A stretch of DNA of 64,000 nt from Prosthecobacter gellanilyticus (GTDB lineage: Bacteria > Verrucomicrobiota > Verrucomicrobiia > Verrucomicrobiales > Verrucomicrobiaceae). The translations under genes and the position numbers were made by a program. The number at the start of each line of letters is the position of its first letter. Position 1 is the first letter of the stretch. The stretch covers positions 62,001 through 126,000 of the forward strand of contig NZ_BKAG01000017.1 in assembly GCF_007992435.1 (NCBI RefSeq), read 5' to 3'. Positions 10,019-19,307 of this stretch are shown piece by piece. The notes under the pieces are model-generated. The model was given only the letters and a program-made list of their open reading frames with translations. It made no database searches and was not told the origin of the DNA.

Positions 10019-11356
10019 TCATCGCACCTTCCCCAGCAGTTCCTCCACCTGCCGGGTGATCTGATCCTCCACCGTCTCCGTGTAGGATGCCCGGTGCCCA
10101 TACTCGTACATGCCGGTGATGCCCTCGTAGCCACCCTCCCTGAGCACCCGGAGAGAAGGCACATAGCTGAGCAGGTCGTTGTTGTAGCCAAAAACCCAGG
10201 TGTTGTTCCAGCCATGGGAGCCTTTAAACTTCAGGGAGTAATCCACCACGGTCTCACCGGTGAGGGCGATGAAGGTGAGCTCCGGCCCGAGGTTCCAGAC
10301 CTGCACCGGATACGGCACATGATCTGGCAATGAGCCCAGCGTCTCATATTGGCGGACGAAGTGCTCGAACTCGCGTTTCGGCATGCCGGTGAGGTTTGGC
10401 AGGCGCTGCTTCAACTCCTCAAGCGGCAGACCCTCCTTCAGAGACAGTTTCGTCTCGCCCATCGCGGCTTTCAGCGGACCGGTGAGCGGGATCATCTTCG
10501 CCGCCACGACCTGTCTCACGGCTTCCGCCAGGATGTGCCCATACATGCCCGCGAGCTGGGTGGCCTCCATGTCCTTGCCGCGAATGCGCGGCAGCGGGTT
10601 CGCATCGCCACCACAGTTCTGCACAAACATGGCCACACTCCCCGGGAAGGACTTCTCCAGCTCAAGCTGCGCAAAGCCCGCGTAGTCGCCATTGATGCTC
10701 AAGCCGCCGAGCGCCGTGGTGTGGCAGGAATAACCAAAAACAAGACCACGCAGCTCATTTCCGCTCCTCACGGTGATGACCGGCACGTCCTGGTCCACCT
10801 GGCCGCCCATGGCGCGGCTCTCCGCACCCCTTGAGCGCCTGCGGTTCACCGCCACACCGGCCAGCCCCTGCTCAAAGGCCAGCTCCGCGGGTGCGAGATT
10901 TGCGATCGCCGTGCCAATCACCTCGTCATACTTCGCATACACCATCGCGGTGTAGCGATCTTTCATCGCCGCTTCCTCCGGCGTGAACTCATAGTAGAGC
11001 CACAGCACGTCTTCCGTCACGGGACAGGAGTGATTGTGCGAGGTGTTCAGGATCAGCCTCTCTCTTGGGATCTTGTGTTTTTCCAAGGCCTGCCTCGCGA
11101 TTCGGCTAACCATCTTTGCGCTCAAGCCCACCAGGTCCGCCGTGACCAGCACGGAGGTGGCGCCTGTGTCATCGCGCAAGGCCAGCGCCTTCAACCAGAT
11201 GGGGTGCTCCACCCGCTGGGACAGGCGGGTCTTCCCGCCATAGCCAGCCAGAGGCACCGGCTCTTTCGGCGTGATGTCCACCTTCGCCACACCGGCCTGC
11301 CAGGCGGCAGAAGCCGCATTCATGAAGCCCAGGAAAACAAGGAGGAACCATCGCAT
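10019..11356 (-). CDS. exported neutral/alkaline ceramidase-family hydrolase
   Basis: 445 residues with signal peptide MRWFLLVFLGFMNAASA, then the neutral/alkaline non-lysosomal ceramidase N-terminal fold: VAKVDITPKEPVPLAGYGG at the start, the zinc-site segments NTSHNHSCP and FGYSCHTTALGG, and QNCGGDANPLPR where true ceramidases carry the nucleophile loop. It is shorter than classic ceramidases and lacks their C-terminal domain, as is common for environmental relatives, so N-acyl-sphingosine hydrolysis is not assured; another amide or ester may be the substrate. ATG 11356 is preferred to the GTG three bases upstream. A paralogue lies at 19270-20622. Confidence 0.82.
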   Translation of the reverse strand: MRWFLLVFLGFMNAASAAWQAGVAKVDITPKEPVPLAGYGGKTRLSQRVEHPIWLKALALRDDTGATSVLVTADLVGLSAKMVSRIARQALEKHKIPRERLILNTSHNHSCPVTEDVLWLYYEFTPEEAAMKDRYTAMVYAKYDEVIGTAIANLAPAELAFEQGLAGVAVNRRRSRGAESRAMGGQVDQDVPVITVRSGNELRGLVFGYSCHTTALGGLSINGDYAGFAQLELEKSFPGSVAMFVQNCGGDANPLPRIRGKDMEATQLAGMYGHILAEAVRQVVAAKMIPLTGPLKAAMGETKLSLKEGLPLEELKQRLPNLTGMPKREFEHFVRQYETLGSLPDHVPYPVQVWNLGPELTFIALTGETVVDYSLKFKGSHGWNNTWVFGYNNDLLSYVPSLRVLREGGYEGITGMYEYGHRASYTETVEDQITRQVEELLGKVR

Positions 11357-11422
11357 CACCTATCTACGCAGGCTGGTGGAAGGAACTTTGACAAACCATG
11401 CGCACGCGACACGCTGGCGCGC

Positions 11423-12396
11423 ATGACCATCCCTTACTTCTGGGCCGAGGCACGTCTGCAGCACAAGACGCAGGAGCGGCAGGTTACCGTCAAACGCTGG
11501 GGATGGTCTGATGAAAGCCAGACGCCGCCCAGGCTCATGCGCATGAACGAACGCGTGATGCGATGGAGCGCATCCTCAGTGGTGAAAAGCTGCGGCGACA
11601 GGAAGGCCGCTGGGCCTATGGAGAGAAAGGCGTGCCAATCTGCGAGGAAGTCGTCGCCCGGCATGGGGACATGGCCATCACGCGCAACAGCTACGGTTCG
11701 CTGTGCCTGAACACACCGAATGTCTTCTTTGCCGATGTGGATGCGCATTGGGTTCCGCCGCACAGCTTTTCCGCAGGGGGATGTCTTGCCTTTGTGATCG
11801 CTGGCATTGCCGCCGGCTTTTGGCTTCACTCCATCCTGCTCGCCGCAGCCATCGTGATCGGCGGCCCATGGCTCCTGCTCAGGATCACGAACAGCCGGAA
11901 CAAACGAGCGCGCCCTGAAGGGGAGGCGTATGCACGCCAGCATGCCCTGCAAATCATCCATGAGTTTGTGGCCAGCAACCCTGCGTGGCATCTGCGCGTG
12001 TATGAAACACCCGCAGGTTACCGCCTCCTGGCCATGCACGACGTGTTTGAACCCGGCAGTGAAGCCGCCCAACAAGCTTTGCATTCACTGCACTCGGATC
12101 ACCAGTTCACCATGCTCTGCGCCCTGCAGTCCTGCTTCCGCGCCCGGGTGAGCCCGAAATACTGGCGGGCTGGTTACAGGCCCGAGAACAGGCTGCCGAG
12201 GCAGTGGCCCTTCACGCCTGAGCAGACAAAGATCCGTGAAGAATGGGTGGCAGGCTACGATCGGCACGCCGCGAGCTTCGCCTCCTGCCGCTTCATCGAG
12301 GAACTCGGCAGCTCGGCGGTTCATCCCGATGCCGAGGCTGTCCGCGTGATTCACGATGACTACTGCAAGAGCGATTCCACGCTGCCCATCGCCTGA
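11423..12396 (+). pseudogene. conserved membrane protein split by a frameshift
   Basis: ATG 11423 opens a frame reading MTIPYFWAEARLQHKTQERQ and on to GWSDESQ, then turns into unlikely protein. The continuation lies in the frame of ATG 11563, open upstream to 11515 (KPDAAQAHAHERTRDAMERI, then LSGEKLRRQEG). Joining the two near 11518-11530 gives one coherent protein of about 323 residues: a charged N-terminal region, RNSYGSLCLNTPNVFFADVD, two adjacent transmembrane segments (about 120-165 of the joined protein) and a soluble C-terminus. The shift equals one lost base in the segment AGCCAGACGCCGCCCAGG. It may be a real mutation, a sequencing error or, less likely, programmed frameshifting. It is convergent with the next gene, six bases apart. 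No function is known to me. Confidence 0.72.
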
Positions 12397-12402
12397 AGCG
12401 CC

Positions 12403-13344
12403 TCAAGGCTTCATCGTCTTGTAGGCCTCGTACGTGAAGAAGGCCAGGCCTGCGTAGCTGGCATGAGAGCGATAGGTCTCATCGATCGGTGCCACAGCCT
12501 TCATCATCTGCGTTTCGGTCTGCCCAAAGAAGCCCTCCATCTTCGGGCCGATGTCCGCCATCTTCACACCGACGAAAACCTTGGCCTTCGTCGCATCTGC
12601 CGATGCGATGGTTTTCGAAACGAGCGGGATGATGCCATTGCGCCCCTCTGCCTTGCCCCGGTAGCTCATGATGGCCACATGATCGACCACATCCAGCAGA
12701 TGCTTTGCTGGATCCTTGGTTACGCCATTGAACGTCACGGGATAAGCGGCTGAGCCGTCTGCGTTGGCCTTGTCCAGCCAGAAGACAATATCCACACCCA
12801 GGATCAGCTTCGCATCGGCTGCCTGGAGTTTCTTCACGACCGCATGATTCACCTCGACGAACTGGGTGAGCAGATCACATTTCTGCGAGACATCCGCCAG
12901 CTTCCAGCGCGCGAGACCATGAGGCTCGATGTCGAGATGCACGCCATCAAACCGTGAATCCGCTGACGACTCCTTGTTGAAGGAAAGGACTCCGTCAATG
13001 CTGCCAAGCACCACACCATGCCTGGACTTCAAGGCATGCGCGGGATCACCAAACAGCGCATGCACACGCAGCGAATGCGCATGAGCCCGCTTCAGAAACG
13101 AGCGCCATGCTTCGGCATCCTCCAGCACACGCACGTCTCCCTCCTTCTTCGCAAAATGCACTTGCCAGAAGAGGTCCGTGATGTGCCGCTTCTCACAGAA
13201 GGTGAAGAGCTGCTCGCTCGCCTCAGCCGAGGCCGCGATGTCCCTCGTCTTGTAAACCCACATGCCGCGCATGTCCGCAGCGGAGGCATCATGCAAGCTC
13301 ACGAACAGCACCCAGCAGATCACCACAAATCGGAACATAGGCAT
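12403..13344 (-). CDS. exported TIM-barrel glycosidase-like protein
   Basis: About 313 residues. The start MPMFRFVVICWVLFVSLHDA gives a signal peptide; a longer frame upstream to 13476 has no protein-like features. The mature part begins MRGMWVYKTRD and contains RFDGVHLDIEPHGLARW, LILGVDIVFWLD and VDHVAIMSYRG, a pattern of strand-end acidic residues typical of barrel-fold sugar hydrolases (LDIEP could carry the acid). I cannot place it in a named GH family. Its 3' end meets the frameshifted gene, and a small hairpin (TGAAGC ... GCTTCA, 12394-12413) spans both stop codons and may terminate both. Confidence 0.7.
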   Translation of the reverse strand: MPMFRFVVICWVLFVSLHDASAADMRGMWVYKTRDIAASAEASEQLFTFCEKRHITDLFWQVHFAKKEGDVRVLEDAEAWRSFLKRAHAHSLRVHALFGDPAHALKSRHGVVLGSIDGVLSFNKESSADSRFDGVHLDIEPHGLARWKLADVSQKCDLLTQFVEVNHAVVKKLQAADAKLILGVDIVFWLDKANADGSAAYPVTFNGVTKDPAKHLLDVVDHVAIMSYRGKAEGRNGIIPLVSKTIASADATKAKVFVGVKMADIGPKMEGFFGQTETQMMKAVAPIDETYRSHASYAGLAFFTYEAYKTMKP

Positions 13345-13482
13345 GAGAGAGGGTATTGAGAAGGCGCGAAGCGTGGTGGCGAATGCAGAAGGAGGCGCTC
13401 CAGCACGACACCTCCGTGTGCGCATGGAACGCTCCAAACTACGAAGATGCCAGGCCCGCACAAGAGCGGTGTCCACGGTGTG

Positions 13483-14940
13483 CTATTCCTCGGCCTTCAT
13501 TTTCTTCTTCCCTTTGCCTTTACCCTTTCCCTTCCCCTCGCCCTTCTTGGCAGCAGCGGGTTCTTGGGGAGTGTTGGCGGTGGGCATCTTGGCGCCGATG
13601 GATTCGCGCCAGGCGAGCATCTGGGTGTGCAGTTCCTTGGCTTTGTCGGGATTGGTAGTGGCGAGGTTCTTGGTCTCGCCGATGTCATCACTGAGGTTGT
13701 AGAGCTCGAGGTGGTGGTCTTCAAAGAACTCCATGAGCTTCCAAGATCCCGCGATCATGGTGCCCACGGGAGTGGTGCGCCAGGTGTTGTCGCCAGCGCC
13801 GAGGTAACCGGGAAAGTGCTGGTAGATAGCCTGACGCTTCAGCGGAGCTTTGGCATCGTGGAAAAGAGGGGCGAGGCTTTCACCATCCAGCGGCTGGCCT
13901 TCAGGGGCGGCGGCTCCGGCGATCTCGCTGAAGGTGGGGTAAATATCGACATGGGTGGTGGGCGTGTCCGTGCTGCTGCCTGCGGCGGTCACACCGGGCC
14001 AGCGGACGATGAAGGGCACGCGGGTGCCGCCTTCATAGAGGCTGCCTTTGCCGCTGCGCAAAGGGGTGTTGTCCGTGGTGTCTCCGCCCTTCTTGATGCC
14101 TTCACGGGTATAACCACCCACACCGCCATTGTCCGAGGAAAAGATGAGCACGGTGTTTTCAGCGAGGCCTTGCTTGTCCAGCTCTGCCATCACGCGGCCG
14201 ACGCTTTCATCTACGCTGGCGATCATCGCCGCGTAGGTGGGATTGTTGTGACCACCGACTGCTGGCTTGTCCTTGAACCTGGCGATGAGCTCCGGCTTGG
14301 CCTGATAAGGTGAATGCACGCCGAAGTGCGGCAGGTAGAGGAAGAAGCGCTCGCTCTTATGACGCTGGATGAAGTCCACGGCCTTGTCCGTGAGGAAATC
14401 CGCGAGATAAGCATCCTTGGGCACCTCAGTCTTCGGATTGGTCTTGAAGTCGTAGTGCTTGCCGGCGCTGACGATGGCCTCATCAAAGCCGCGCTTGGCG
14501 GGGTGATGCTCCGCGTCCTCGCCCAGGTGCCATTTGCCGAACATGCCGGTGGCATAACCCGCTTTCTTCAAAGTCTGCGCGAGGGTGACCTTCTCCAGAG
14601 GCAGTTCAGTGATGTTGTCCACCGGGCGCAGCGGACGCTGCTCCCACTCGAAACGGCCGATGCCACCGACGGTGTAGACTCCCGTGCGCGGCGCGTATTG
14701 GCCGGACATGAGCGCGGCACGCGTGGGCTGGCAGTTCTGGCAGTGGTGATGGCTGGTGAGCTTCATGCCCTGCGAGGCGAGCTTGTCGATGTTCGGCGTC
14801 TCGTAGTACTTCGTGCCAAAGGCGCCCACGTCCGTGTAGCCGAGATCATCCGCGAGAATGAAGACGATGTTAGGCGTGGTGGCAGCGTGGGCAGCGGCGC
14901 CAAGGCTGGCGGCAGCGAGAAGCAGGCGGACGAATTTCAT
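13483..14940 (-). CDS. exported arylsulfatase-family sulfatase
   Basis: 485 residues. ATG 14940 starts a signal peptide (MKFVRLLLAAASLGAAAHA), followed by PNIVFILADDLGYTDVG with the calcium-binding Asp pair. The formylglycine motif is Cys70-Gln-Pro-Thr-Arg74 in NCQPTRAALMSG, and GKWHLGEDAEHHP and FSSDNGGVGGY supply further active-site residues. The cysteine would need modification by a formylglycine-generating enzyme, not present in this window. The last 25 residues are a Lys/Gly repeat tail (GKGKGKGKGKKKMK) unlike the catalytic domain. Sulfatases are expanded in Verrucomicrobia that degrade sulfated polysaccharides; the particular substrate is not evident. An upstream extension to 15129 is unsupported. 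Confidence 0.92.
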   Translation of the reverse strand: MKFVRLLLAAASLGAAAHAATTPNIVFILADDLGYTDVGAFGTKYYETPNIDKLASQGMKLTSHHHCQNCQPTRAALMSGQYAPRTGVYTVGGIGRFEWEQRPLRPVDNITELPLEKVTLAQTLKKAGYATGMFGKWHLGEDAEHHPAKRGFDEAIVSAGKHYDFKTNPKTEVPKDAYLADFLTDKAVDFIQRHKSERFFLYLPHFGVHSPYQAKPELIARFKDKPAVGGHNNPTYAAMIASVDESVGRVMAELDKQGLAENTVLIFSSDNGGVGGYTREGIKKGGDTTDNTPLRSGKGSLYEGGTRVPFIVRWPGVTAAGSSTDTPTTHVDIYPTFSEIAGAAAPEGQPLDGESLAPLFHDAKAPLKRQAIYQHFPGYLGAGDNTWRTTPVGTMIAGSWKLMEFFEDHHLELYNLSDDIGETKNLATTNPDKAKELHTQMLAWRESIGAKMPTANTPQEPAAAKKGEGKGKGKGKGKKKMKAEE

Positions 14941-15002
14941 GGCGTGGGCGCGCTGAAACGCACCAACGCCGCGCTTGTTGCACGAAAACAACTCAACCCG
15001 GC

Positions 15003-18000
15003 TTACGGATTTCCGAAGATGCGCACATCCTGCGAAAGCGGTGGCTCGCTGCCAGGCGTGGAAACCTGCAGCGGCGGACCTCCGGCCTGCACGCGTGGGA
15101 AGCAGCAGAAGCCGCGGCCCACACTCCACATGGGCGTGACCATGCCGCGGAAGTCCACTTTGCGCGGGGGCAGTGGAGAGCCGATTTCATTTTCCCATTC
15201 ATTCATCACGAACTGACCGGTGAAGAAGCCTGTGGGCGGGTAGAAGTCGATCCTGCAGAGGCGGTTCGGCGCGGCGGTGGTGTGCGGGATGGCGCGGTGA
15301 TTCGTCGTGAGGCGCAGCAGATGGCTTTCGATGAAGTCGGTCTGGAAGATGGCGTTGCCAGGTGCATCCGGCACATTGCTGAAGAGCATCAATCCCGGTG
15401 GTGGCGGGATGTAGAGAGAACCTTCGCCCGTGAGATCTGCCATGAAGCCTGCCGGGTAGTTTTTGGAGACGGGCTTGGCTGCCTGCATCCATCGGGCGGC
15501 CATTTGCGCGATGGGTGAGATCATGGCGTTCAGCTGCACTTCTCCAGCGAGTGTGCTGCAGCGTGAAGCATCGTGAAAATAGAACGGGATGGGGCTTTCT
15601 GCCGGCATGACCGGTGAGGAGAAGGTGAACCCGGTGCCATCTGACAGCGTGCCGACCACGTGGGCGCACAAGGTCGTCTTGAGGCACATGGACATGAAGC
15701 TGGTGCCTGTGGGAGACTCGTGCTCGGAGGCAGGCTGCGGAGTGAGCAGCAGATTGTAGCGGCCAAAGGTGTCCGGGCTGTAGGATGCTGCGGTGACATC
15801 ACAGCTGCGGAAATAAAGGAAGCTGTCCAGAGTCTCTTCTTCGTCATCTCCAGCGCCGGGAAGGCTGAATCCCAGGCGGGCCTGGAAGACTCCGTCGGCA
15901 GGGGATGTGATCAGGGTCAGCCTGCTTTTCCCCGTGCCGCGCAAAGCTGGCAGAATGATGACCTTTTCATACACTTCCGGGGAGTCTGGATTAGGCGCCA
16001 GCTTGCCGGCGAACTGGCGCGTGTCAGCGCCGATGCGCAGCACACCGGAGAAGCAGCCCTTCTCCGTGGTCTTGATCTCCACCATGCCACCTAACTTGAA
16101 GTGTTGCAGAGATTCTGTGCCGGTCACACGGCCTGCAAACAGCCCCGGCTCCACGATGCGCAGCGGCTGGCCGACTCTGAACACGGAGGTCACGGGAGCG
16201 CTCTTCAAGCCGCGGGCATCCGTGAGCTGCCACGTGACCTTGTACACGCCGGCCTTGGTAAAGGTGCCGGTCAGCGAGCCCATTTCTTCCAGCCGGATGC
16301 CTGGAGGCAATCCGCTCGCGGTGAGACGGCTGCCCGGCCAGGCATTCGCGTTGCCGGTCTGGTCTTTGGCATAAGTGGGATTCACCGGCGGGGAGGGATC
16401 GAGGATCTCGTCTCCCACGGCCCAGTCCATCTGATGGGATGGCGTGATGCGCGGCAGCCTGTCCACGGAAAGCACGGTGTAGCGGGCGATCATGCCACCG
16501 TTGTAAATGGACTGTCCCTCAGGACCCAGGAGATCCACCGTGGCGATCAGTTCCTCCCGGAGTTCAGGGCCGATGTAACGTCCGCGGATGATGGTCAGCG
16601 TGGGCTGGTAGACACCTGCTACAAAGGGACTGGTCGGATCATCAAAGGAGGGACTTTTGTGCCACTGAACGCGGGCCGGCCCCCAGAGCTTCGTTTTGAG
16701 CTGCACGGTCTGCTCATCGGCCACGGTCATTGCCTCATCCACGGGCTCGAAGACGGCCACAAGGCAAGGCCCGGCGACGCGTGCGCCCTCCTGGGAGCCC
16801 CGGACCTCCAGCTCATAGGCCCCTGCGTGCTCGGGTTTGGCGGAGGCGATGTCCAGCGCGGCGCCCGTCTGATCAGCCAGGACTTTGCCATCACGTTTCC
16901 AGATGAAGGTGGGTGCGGTGAATCCCTTGATCACCGGACTCAGGATCAAGCGCTGGCCGAGCTTTTGAACCTTGCCAGCAGGCAAGGAAACGATGGCCTG
17001 TCCGTGGGAGGACTGCTCCCAGGTGACATCCACGGTGTACTCACTGGCGGCGAACCATTCGAAGTGGATGGTGAAGGTCTGATCACCTGCAGGCAGCAGG
17101 CCGAGCGGACGCACCTCAAAGCGTGAGGTCTTGGTGGCTCCATTGTCCAGCGGAGTGATGCTGAATAGCGCTGCCGCAGGTCCGCTCAGGCGGGCGGTGC
17201 GGGCCGTGGCAGCCTGGGCGGGAAGATCCACCTCCAGCGGCAGGACCTGTCCATCTGCCCAGGCCTGCCAGCGGAGGGAGGTGCCTGAGGGAACGGCCTC
17301 GCGGCCTGTGGAGTCGCTGTTGGAGCGTGCTCTTCCCAACCAGACGGACATTTCCAAAAGCGGCAGGAAGGACACCGAGCGCGGCTGGCCCGTGGGGTGG
17401 TTCCGCCAGAAGGCCACGGTGTCCTGCGTGAGGGCCAGACCATGGGCATTGGGCACACGCCGTGACTGGTCCCGCACCCAGCCCTCAGGCCCCCGCCAGC
17501 AGAACTCCAGGGCACCGAGGTTTCCGATGGCGATGTTGGAATCGTACATGGCCATGTCAGGCGTTCCTGGCATGTAGGGCGGTCGCTGGTCATCTGGCAC
17601 GGACACATGCCGGGCTTTGCTCCAGCGCTTGCCATCCCACTCCGAGGTCCAGAAGCCCTTGGAAGAACCCATCATGATCTCTTCGCCACTGAAGCCGGTG
17701 AACCCTAGGGCGGCACCCAGTCCGCTGGAGTCTGAGAGCTCTCCTGGCTCCATCACCTGGTCGAGGTCCCACTTGCCCTTCTTCGCCGTGCCCGTGAAGC
17801 GGAAGATCTGCACGCGGCCGGTGTTCCAGCCGAGTTTGTTCGTCCACCAAGGATCCCCGAGTGCCAGCTTGTTGTCATGCAGGCGCATCGGCATGGGGAT
17901 CTGATACTCAGGCCGGGTGGAGACGTTTTGGATCACGGCCTCCGGTTCCCAGGTATTGAAAACCAGACGGTAGATGCGCAGCGTCGTGGTCACCATTCCA

Positions 18001-18554
18001 TCGGCCAGGTTATCATCCTGAACGACCAGCCGGCTCCCGTGCATCTCCAGAGCGGCGCCGAACCGCATCTGGAACGCGGTGGATCCATCGGTCTCCTCAT
18101 AGGGCGGACGCGCCGGGGCCGTGAGGGTCTGTGCCAGCTGCCAGGAGGTGCCCTGGATCCGGCGGAAGAGGTGCACCCGCCCCACATCAAACCCTCTGGT
18201 GTCACGCAAGGAAACGTCCGACACAGCCAGCCAGCCAGCCGACACGGCCACGTCCAGACCGAAATAGCTGTAAACGGTGGGGTTGGGGGACTCGAGGGTC
18301 TGGCTGGCGCTCCACACTCCGTTCGTGCGCTGTCCCACCTGCACGCGACCACGGGCATTCGAATAGTAGGGGGCGCCCAGGAAGACCTCATTGGACTGCA
18401 TGGCGATGGAGGTGCCAAGACCTTCCCCCGCCTGAATCTCGGTGATTTGCTGCTCGTCTGGCAGGGCTTCCGCCGCCCGGGAAGGCAAAGCCTGACTGCC
18501 AAGGAGCAGGACGAGGCCGAGGGTGGGCAGGAGCCGGGTGGGGAGACTCTTCAT
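15003..18554 (-). CDS. large exported FG-GAP/Ig-domain protein
   Basis: 1183 residues from ATG 18554 with signal peptide MKSLPTRLLPTLGLVLLLGS. The N-terminal half has FG-GAP-like propeller repeats (GLGTSIAMQSNEVFLGAPYY, YFGLDVAVSAGWLAVSD, LGAALGFTGF). Next come an Ig-like domain (WKRDGKVLADQTG, then AGAYELEVRG), a putative-Ig motif (SGLPPGIRLEEMGSLTGTF), and a C-terminal region of about 380 residues that resembles the end of the giant subtilase (LGGMVEIKTTEKGCFSGVL; PPTGFFTGQF). No catalytic motif was recognised, so a binding or adhesion role is an inference. The ORF could extend to 18839 but the signal peptide fixes the start. It is divergent from the GNAT gene, with 81 bp between starts. 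Confidence 0.83.
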   Translation of the reverse strand: MKSLPTRLLPTLGLVLLLGSQALPSRAAEALPDEQQITEIQAGEGLGTSIAMQSNEVFLGAPYYSNARGRVQVGQRTNGVWSASQTLESPNPTVYSYFGLDVAVSAGWLAVSDVSLRDTRGFDVGRVHLFRRIQGTSWQLAQTLTAPARPPYEETDGSTAFQMRFGAALEMHGSRLVVQDDNLADGMVTTTLRIYRLVFNTWEPEAVIQNVSTRPEYQIPMPMRLHDNKLALGDPWWTNKLGWNTGRVQIFRFTGTAKKGKWDLDQVMEPGELSDSSGLGAALGFTGFSGEEIMMGSSKGFWTSEWDGKRWSKARHVSVPDDQRPPYMPGTPDMAMYDSNIAIGNLGALEFCWRGPEGWVRDQSRRVPNAHGLALTQDTVAFWRNHPTGQPRSVSFLPLLEMSVWLGRARSNSDSTGREAVPSGTSLRWQAWADGQVLPLEVDLPAQAATARTARLSGPAAALFSITPLDNGATKTSRFEVRPLGLLPAGDQTFTIHFEWFAASEYTVDVTWEQSSHGQAIVSLPAGKVQKLGQRLILSPVIKGFTAPTFIWKRDGKVLADQTGAALDIASAKPEHAGAYELEVRGSQEGARVAGPCLVAVFEPVDEAMTVADEQTVQLKTKLWGPARVQWHKSPSFDDPTSPFVAGVYQPTLTIIRGRYIGPELREELIATVDLLGPEGQSIYNGGMIARYTVLSVDRLPRITPSHQMDWAVGDEILDPSPPVNPTYAKDQTGNANAWPGSRLTASGLPPGIRLEEMGSLTGTFTKAGVYKVTWQLTDARGLKSAPVTSVFRVGQPLRIVEPGLFAGRVTGTESLQHFKLGGMVEIKTTEKGCFSGVLRIGADTRQFAGKLAPNPDSPEVYEKVIILPALRGTGKSRLTLITSPADGVFQARLGFSLPGAGDDEEETLDSFLYFRSCDVTAASYSPDTFGRYNLLLTPQPASEHESPTGTSFMSMCLKTTLCAHVVGTLSDGTGFTFSSPVMPAESPIPFYFHDASRCSTLAGEVQLNAMISPIAQMAARWMQAAKPVSKNYPAGFMADLTGEGSLYIPPPPGLMLFSNVPDAPGNAIFQTDFIESHLLRLTTNHRAIPHTTAAPNRLCRIDFYPPTGFFTGQFVMNEWENEIGSPLPPRKVDFRGMVTPMWSVGRGFCCFPRVQAGGPPLQVSTPGSEPPLSQDVRIFGNP

Positions 18555-18635
18555 GCTTCCTTTTGGCAGCGGAGACACTTTTCTGACAACTTTAATCCAG
18601 ATGACTGAACAATAGACCCTGCCTATCTTGATAGG

Positions 18636-19307
18636 ATGCCTACGACCTCCTTTCCCAGTCATGGCTGGCCTGGACCGTCCGGCCACACTTTGGCCGGCCA
18701 GTTCATCACCTTGAAGCCGCTGAACATCGAGACCGATGTGGAGGACCTCTTCGCCGCCTCCGCTGCGGGAGACATCTGGCGCTACATGCCAGCAGGGCCC
18801 TTTGCGGATGCCGCCGCGATGGCGGACTGGCTGCGGCAATGGCAGGGCCAGCCCGATGTGGTGGCTTTTACCGTGGTGGACAATGCCTCAGCCCGCCGCA
18901 TGGGCAGCATCTCGCTCATGCGCATCACGCCGAAGCATGGCGTGGCGGAGCTGGGCTGCATCTGGTACGCACCAGACTTCCAGCGCACCAAGGCGAACAC
19001 GGAAGCAAACTATTTGTTAATCCGGCACTGCTTCCAGGATCTGGGTTATCGCCGCATGGAGTGGAAGTGTGACTCGCGCAATGAGCGCAGCCGCGCGGCG
19101 GCCCTGCGCTTGGGCTTCCGCTTTGAGGGCATCTTCCATCAGCACATGGTCATCAAGGGCGAGAACCGCGACACGGCCTGGTTTGCCATGCTGGACCATG
19201 ACTGGTTACGCATCGGCGCGGCCATGGAGCGCTGGCTGTATGAGGAAGGGGCTCCGTCTTTGCGGGAGCTCACGGCAGAGTCTGCCGAAGCTCATGCACA
19301 GTGCTGA
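18636..19307 (+). CDS. GNAT-family N-acetyltransferase, RimJ/RimL-like
   Basis: 223 residues. The GNAT pattern is visible: FITLKPLN at the start, MGSISLMRITPKHGVAELGC (strand 4), WYAPDFQRTKANTEANYLLI (acetyl-CoA loop and helix 3), then MEWKCDSRNERSRAAALRLG and FRFEGIFHQHMVIKG. This matches the RimJ/RimL-like branch that acetylates small molecules or protein N-termini; the acceptor cannot be told. A small palindrome, CCTATC-TT-GATAGG (18622-18635), sits directly before the ATG. The 3' end overlaps the convergent ceramidase-like gene by 38 bp. Confidence 0.85.
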   Translation: MPTTSFPSHGWPGPSGHTLAGQFITLKPLNIETDVEDLFAASAAGDIWRYMPAGPFADAAAMADWLRQWQGQPDVVAFTVVDNASARRMGSISLMRITPKHGVAELGCIWYAPDFQRTKANTEANYLLIRHCFQDLGYRRMEWKCDSRNERSRAAALRLGFRFEGIFHQHMVIKGENRDTAWFAMLDHDWLRIGAAMERWLYEEGAPSLRELTAESAEAHAQC

